DNA of 10,066 bases, taken from assembly GCA_026985515.1 (NCBI GenBank), contig JALSQH010000168.1:1-10066 (forward strand), written 5' to 3'. Both the position numbers and the translations under genes were made by a program. How positions within the stretch are numbered: position 1 is the stretch's first letter; each line of letters begins with the position of its first letter. This DNA is from a bacterium. GTDB taxonomy: Bacteria > JALSQH01. Positions 7,465 to 10,066 of this stretch are shown here, in pieces. Under the pieces are notes generated by a model that worked only from the letters and a program-made list of their open reading frames with translations, searched no databases and had not been told where the DNA came from.

Positions 7465-7486
7465 TAGAATGAAAAAAATAAGTAAA

Positions 7487-7492
7487 AGGAGG
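7487..7492 (+). promoter_or_regulatory. Strong ribosome binding site deciding the 7499 start
   Basis: AGGAGG lies six bases before the ATG at 7499. It is the best ribosome site in this part of the window and argues that the true gene begins at 7499, although the long open frame only becomes open after 7561. Confidence 0.8.
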
Positions 7493-7530
7493 GGTGAAAT
7501 GAAAAGCAAGAGATTTCAAAGACTTGTCTC

Positions 7531-7556
7531 CTCACTCACTCACTCACTCACTCACT
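7531..7556 (+). repeat. Tetranucleotide repeat (CTCA)6 plus CT, in the signal-peptide codons
   Basis: Six perfect CTCA units and a half unit occupy codons 11-19 and encode a Ser-Leu-Thr-His periodicity. Because 4 is not a multiple of 3, each gain or loss of a unit changes the frame. Such tracts are classic contingency loci, varying by slipped-strand mispairing. The present count is an OFF phase. Confidence 0.9.
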
Positions 7557-7576
7557 AATAATTTTTCAATTGTTTC

Positions 7577-9589
7577 TTGTGGGACCGGCTTTATTATTCC
7601 TCACGACAAATTCTTATGCCAGAAGGAGCAATAGATATTACGATCCTGGGATTTATTCAACATTTCATTATTGGTGGTAATTTTAATAACATGGGTAACA
7701 TAGAATTAAAGGGTATTTCCGGAAATATTCTTGTTTCTAATGTTCTTCATAATAAAGGAAATTTAAGAAGTAAAAATGGGGTTGTATATGCTCGAAAGAT
7801 AATAAATCAGGGTAACATAGAGGTTGAGGATGCAGTAGAAACGAAAGAATTTGTGGTGCCTCCAGAAATAGATTTTTCTACACTCTTTTCACGGGCAATA
7901 AGTACTGCAACATGGGTTTTTTATAGTGATGGTACTATCTCAAGTCCTGATGGAGAAGTAGAGGATACAATTAATATAGATGGATTAACATTTTCTTATG
8001 TAGCAAAACATCACAAAGGATATTGGAAAGTTACAGGTAGGGGAAGTGTAATTGGTAATCTTTACATTGAGGGCACTCTAAAAGTTGAAAGTGATGACAT
8101 TGCAATAACAGGTACTCTTGTTGTGACCGAAGATTTATTAATTGAGAAAGGTAACATAGTGAGGATTGACGGAATTGTTTTCCCTTCAGTTGTAGTAGGA
8201 GGTAAGCTTTCGTTAAAGAAGAAGTCTTATTTTTCTGGATCTATAAGAGCCGGGAGCTTGCTTATCTGTAAGGGTGCAAATGCGGATTTACTTGGAAGTG
8301 TAGAAGTTGCTGGTAATGTTAATAACCATGGTAAAATAACTATTACAGGTGGATCCCAGGAAGCAGAATTCATTGTTGCTCAATTATCTGAAAGGGGAAC
8401 ACTACCTCCCAATTCAAAACTGATTGGCTTGACGTACAGTGAAGGTGTTTCTGGTACACCATCTCTTATGTACGCTATTACAACTACTGGAAACATAAAT
8501 ATTACCAGAATTCTTAGTAATCCTTCAAGCATAACCACTGTTTCTCGTGCAAGTATTTCAATGACAGTTATTGGGCTCGATCCCATGTTAAGCGGGGTGC
8601 TTGAGATTCGAGATCACACTTTGCCACCTGAAGTTAAAGCATATTTTATTTCTCAGATGTTAAAAAGGGATGGATGGCTTAAACCTGTTTTAAAACGAAT
8701 GGTGAGAATACCCGGCTTATTGTCGCCTGTGGGAGAGTTTTATGACATTGGAGTAACACCTGAAGTTAAAATCGGATATTATGGACTGGATACGATTATA
8801 CCACGAAAGATAAAAGAATCCAGAATTTATGAAATGGTTCAGAAATACAAAGAAAAGCTGTATTCCCTACCGGATTCATATGTGGTGAAGAGGGAATTGA
8901 TAATGGCTTTTGAATGGAAGGAATTGACAGGCGAATTACCTGCATATGCATATGATTTATTAAATGAAGTCTCATTTTCACCTTCTTTCAGAAGTAAGAG
9001 CAGCTTTGGACCAATGGGGATTAAAATTCCTTCCTGCAGGACATATAAAATAACCAGAAAAATAATTCCTAAGACAAATTGGGATTTAACAAAGAGTGAG
9101 TATTACAAGTCAGCAGCTGATGTGGTTTATAGTGCATATGATCAATATTGGAACGATCATTATGGAGATAATTATTGGGTAGGTTGTGGACCCGTTGCAG
9201 CAGCTCTGGTTTTTCGTTACTGGGGTTTTGTTAACAGCAATTATGGTAGATGCTTACATGGTGATGACTATGAGTTGTTGGAGAAAATTCATGAAAAAGC
9301 GAATACAAGTGCTGATGGAGAAACTACCGTTTTTGATTTGGCTGAAGGAATCGAAAAGACTGCAAAGTATTATGGGATGAAATTTATTGCTGAAGTTGCT
9401 GTGGGAAGTGCTTCTTTTTTTGAGGATGAGGTTGATAGACATAGAATGGCTATTATGTTGGTACAGGATGATCCAGAATGGGGAAATCATTTTGTGGCTG
9501 TTTATGGTTATGAGGTGGAGCACCGGTGGGAAACGTGCTGCCACACGGATTCAATTTGTCCAGATCATCATTATGTAAGAGTAATTTAA
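7577..9589 (+). CDS. Main open segment: beta-solenoid-like region plus C39/papain-like cysteine peptidase domain
   Basis: This is the long open segment of the gene beginning at 7499. The TTG at 7577 is only a nominal start with no ribosome site. Residues about 40-340 are Gly/Asn/Val-rich and repeat short strands (NFNNMGNIELKG, NVLHNKGNLRSKNG, KIINQGNIEVED, SVEVAGNVNNHGKITITGG), as in right-handed beta-solenoids of adhesins or bactofilin-like polymers. A charged helical linker (about 350-500) leads to a cysteine peptidase-like domain: VGCGPVAAALVFRYWG with Cys537, and WGNHFVAVYGYE with His638, the Cys and His of C39/papain-fold peptidases. The third active-site region, expected as a strand VRVNLGW, is cut by the stop at 9587-9589 and continues in another frame. 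Six Cys residues near the end (including CCHTDSIC) could form disulfides outside the cell. An exported adhesin with self-processing or bacteriocin-like peptidase activity is possible; substrate unknown. Confidence 0.7.
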   Translation: MWDRLYYSSRQILMPEGAIDITILGFIQHFIIGGNFNNMGNIELKGISGNILVSNVLHNKGNLRSKNGVVYARKIINQGNIEVEDAVETKEFVVPPEIDFSTLFSRAISTATWVFYSDGTISSPDGEVEDTINIDGLTFSYVAKHHKGYWKVTGRGSVIGNLYIEGTLKVESDDIAITGTLVVTEDLLIEKGNIVRIDGIVFPSVVVGGKLSLKKKSYFSGSIRAGSLLICKGANADLLGSVEVAGNVNNHGKITITGGSQEAEFIVAQLSERGTLPPNSKLIGLTYSEGVSGTPSLMYAITTTGNINITRILSNPSSITTVSRASISMTVIGLDPMLSGVLEIRDHTLPPEVKAYFISQMLKRDGWLKPVLKRMVRIPGLLSPVGEFYDIGVTPEVKIGYYGLDTIIPRKIKESRIYEMVQKYKEKLYSLPDSYVVKRELIMAFEWKELTGELPAYAYDLLNEVSFSPSFRSKSSFGPMGIKIPSCRTYKITRKIIPKTNWDLTKSEYYKSAADVVYSAYDQYWNDHYGDNYWVGCGPVAAALVFRYWGFVNSNYGRCLHGDDYELLEKIHEKANTSADGETTVFDLAEGIEKTAKYYGMKFIAEVAVGSASFFEDEVDRHRMAIMLVQDDPEWGNHFVAVYGYEVEHRWETCCHTDSICPDHHYVRVI

Positions 9590-9861
9590 TTTTAGGATGG
9601 CCAACAGGTAATAACAATGACATAGAAATAGCTATGCGTTCGGTGGGATCTTGGTTTAGTAGTATTATAAATGAAACAAGCGGAATACAGGTTATTCCCT
9701 GGAAACCCTGTTCCTCAGGTGGGGGTGGAGGAGGTGGAGGTGGGGGAGGGTGTAGCATGGGAAATTTGAATCTGATGAGTGGAATATTCATTATTGTAGT
9801 GTTTGCCTTTATTATATTTAAACAGAGGTATAAAAAATGTTCGACAGGAAAAGATTGTTGA
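9583..9861 (+). CDS. Displaced 3' segment: peptidase end plus Gly11-Cys, membrane helix and basic tail
   Basis: This frame takes over at 9583, where the main frame ends. Reading AAT at 9583 after GTA gives VRV-NLILGWPTGNN, which restores the Asn-Gly-Trp strand expected after the active-site His of C39-like domains. It reads on through FSSIINETSGIQVIPW to a Cys-Ser-Ser, eleven Gly codons (9718-9750) and Cys-Ser-Met. A hydrophobic helix (SGIFIIVVFAFIIF) and the basic tail KQRYKK follow. Gly-rich linker, Cys, helix and basic end resemble Synerg-CTERM or MYXO-CTERM sorting tails. The frame is technically open from a GTG at 9526, but those upstream codons overlap the peptidase domain in another phase and look meaningless, so it is not a separate gene. 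It overlaps the lipoprotein gene by 25 nt. Confidence 0.7.
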   Translation, partial: NLILGWPTGNNNDIEIAMRSVGSWFSSIINETSGIQVIPWKPCSSGGGGGGGGGGGCSMGNLNLMSGIFIIVVFAFIIFKQRYKKCSTGKDC

Positions 9862-10066
9862 AAAAAAAGATTTTTTCTGTGCCAGTGTTAATTTTTGTTA
9901 TAAATTTGCTTTCATGCCATCCTGATTTTTGTGGCGGGCCATGCCATCCAGAATGGGTGGTTGATGGTGTAAAGGATATAGTTGTTTCTCCTCTTGAGAA
10001 TGGATTATCACTTATAACGCTTTATGTTGAAAATGAGGGAATGGAAACTTATTATTCAACGGGGAA
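9837..10066 (+). CDS. Lipoprotein, N-terminal part, truncated by the window end
   Basis: The ATG at 9837 follows GAGG (9825-9828) by 8 nt and the frame stays open to the window end (76 codons). The N-terminus has a Lys/Arg-rich start (RKRLLKKK), a hydrophobic core (FSVPVLIFVINLL) and a lipobox NLLSC, so signal peptidase II should cleave before Cys27 and leave a lipidated protein. After Cys27 comes HPDFCGGPCHPEW, a short Cys/His/Pro cluster that could form a disulfide or bind metal, then a beta-strand-rich stretch (IVVSPLENGLSLITLYVENEG) resembling an Ig-like or CARDB-like domain start; that last point is weak. The 25-nt overlap with the end of the peptidase gene suggests co-transcription and translational coupling. 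I do not recognise a family. Confidence 0.8.
   Translation, partial: MFDRKRLLKKKIFSVPVLIFVINLLSCHPDFCGGPCHPEWVVDGVKDIVVSPLENGLSLITLYVENEGMETYYSTG

Larger units (their letters stand above)
6570..7465 (-). mobile_element. Insertion sequence remnant
   Basis: This block is defined by the decayed transposase and its leader. I could not find convincing terminal inverted repeats or a target duplication, so both limits are approximate. It separates housekeeping genes on the left from the accessory surface locus on the right. The 109 nt from 6465 to 6573 are T-rich non-coding DNA with no supported feature. Confidence 0.5.
7499..9861 (+). pseudogene. Surface-anchored beta-solenoid/C39-like peptidase gene with CTCA contingency repeat; out of frame as sequenced
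   Basis: One gene is inferred from pieces in two frames. From the ATG at 7499 the frame reads MKSKRFQRLVSSLTHSLTH and then hits TAA TAA at 7556-7561, directly after the CTCA repeat. One extra repeat unit (or two fewer) continues instead into SLIIFQLFLVGPALLFL and TTNSYA, completing a signal peptide with an Ala-x-Ala-like cleavage site near 7620. That frame stops at 7678-7680, so a further shift between about 7621 and 7678 is needed to enter the long frame ending at 9589. A third shift near 9583 joins the anchor segment ending at 9861. The full product would be about 785 residues: signal peptide, beta-solenoid, cysteine peptidase, Gly11-Cys tail, membrane helix. Phase variation explains only the first break. 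Decay after the IS event, or consensus errors, would explain all three. Confidence 0.65.

Noticed and set aside
6465-7498. Terminal inverted repeats and target duplication of the IS remnant
   Set aside because: Comparing both flanks by eye gave no convincing matching ends, so exact boundaries are not claimed.
7531-7556. CRISPR-like repeats
   Set aside because: A 4-nt perfect tandem repeat without spacers is a microsatellite.
9453-9791. Minus-strand open frame with a poly-proline run
   Set aside because: It is the complement of the Gly11 tract and has no RBS; it is a shadow of the real gene.
9861-9876. A AAA AAG slippery heptamer in the lipoprotein start as a programmed frameshift
   Set aside because: Lys codons are normal in a signal-peptide n-region, the alternate frame offers no meaningful product, and no downstream stimulator is evident.

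Overview
The window is AT-leaning bacterial DNA. Lipoprotein and secretory signals, phospholipid-type acyltransferase genes and arginine coded mostly by AGA/AGG suggest a Gram-negative, possibly anaerobic or thermophilic lineage. Two proteins end in a Gly-Cys-Ser motif, a membrane helix and a basic tail, like the MYXO-CTERM/Synerg-CTERM class of sorting tails. That hints at a myxobacteria-like, deltaproteobacteria-like or candidate-phylum organism, but the sequence does not settle the taxon.

Left part (1-5320), envelope and sugar functions: the 3' end of an alpha-D-phosphohexomutase gene (2-172) converges on and overlaps a GT4 glycosyltransferase (169-1308, minus). Divergent from it, with overlapping -10 elements, starts a three-gene operon. 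Its members are a 705-aa secreted, C-terminally anchored protein with a tentative TULIP/BPI-like architecture (1348-3465), a PlsC-type acyltransferase (3489-4358) and an atypical NAD-epimerase-like SDR (4358-5320, 1-nt overlap). Together these suggest lipid synthesis or modification with an exported lipid-binding partner.

Middle (5322-6464), housekeeping: a divergent pair made of a short FmdB-type zinc-ribbon protein (5322-5570, minus) and full-length MazG nucleotide pyrophosphohydrolase (5670-6464, plus).

Boundary (about 6570-7465): the decayed remnant of an insertion sequence. Its rve/DDE transposase (minus strand) is frameshifted and has lost the centre of its catalytic domain. A hairpin lies in its leader, and a strong outward-facing promoter (TTGACA-N17-AATAAT) sits at or beside its edge.

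Right part (7499-10066), accessory surface locus: that promoter and a strong ribosome binding site lead into a gene whose signal-peptide codons contain six CTCA tetranucleotide repeats. In the present repeat phase, translation stops straight after the repeat; one extra unit would restore a convincing signal peptide. The rest encodes a beta-solenoid-like region, a C39/papain-like cysteine peptidase domain, and, after another 1-nt frameshift, a Gly11-Cys tail with a membrane helix. At least three frame breaks must be bridged to read the whole protein, so it is phase-variable, decaying, or affected by assembly errors. A lipoprotein gene overlaps its 3' end and runs off the window. The repeat-controlled, C-terminally anchored peptidase and the sorting tail it shares with the 705-aa protein are the most interesting signals here.
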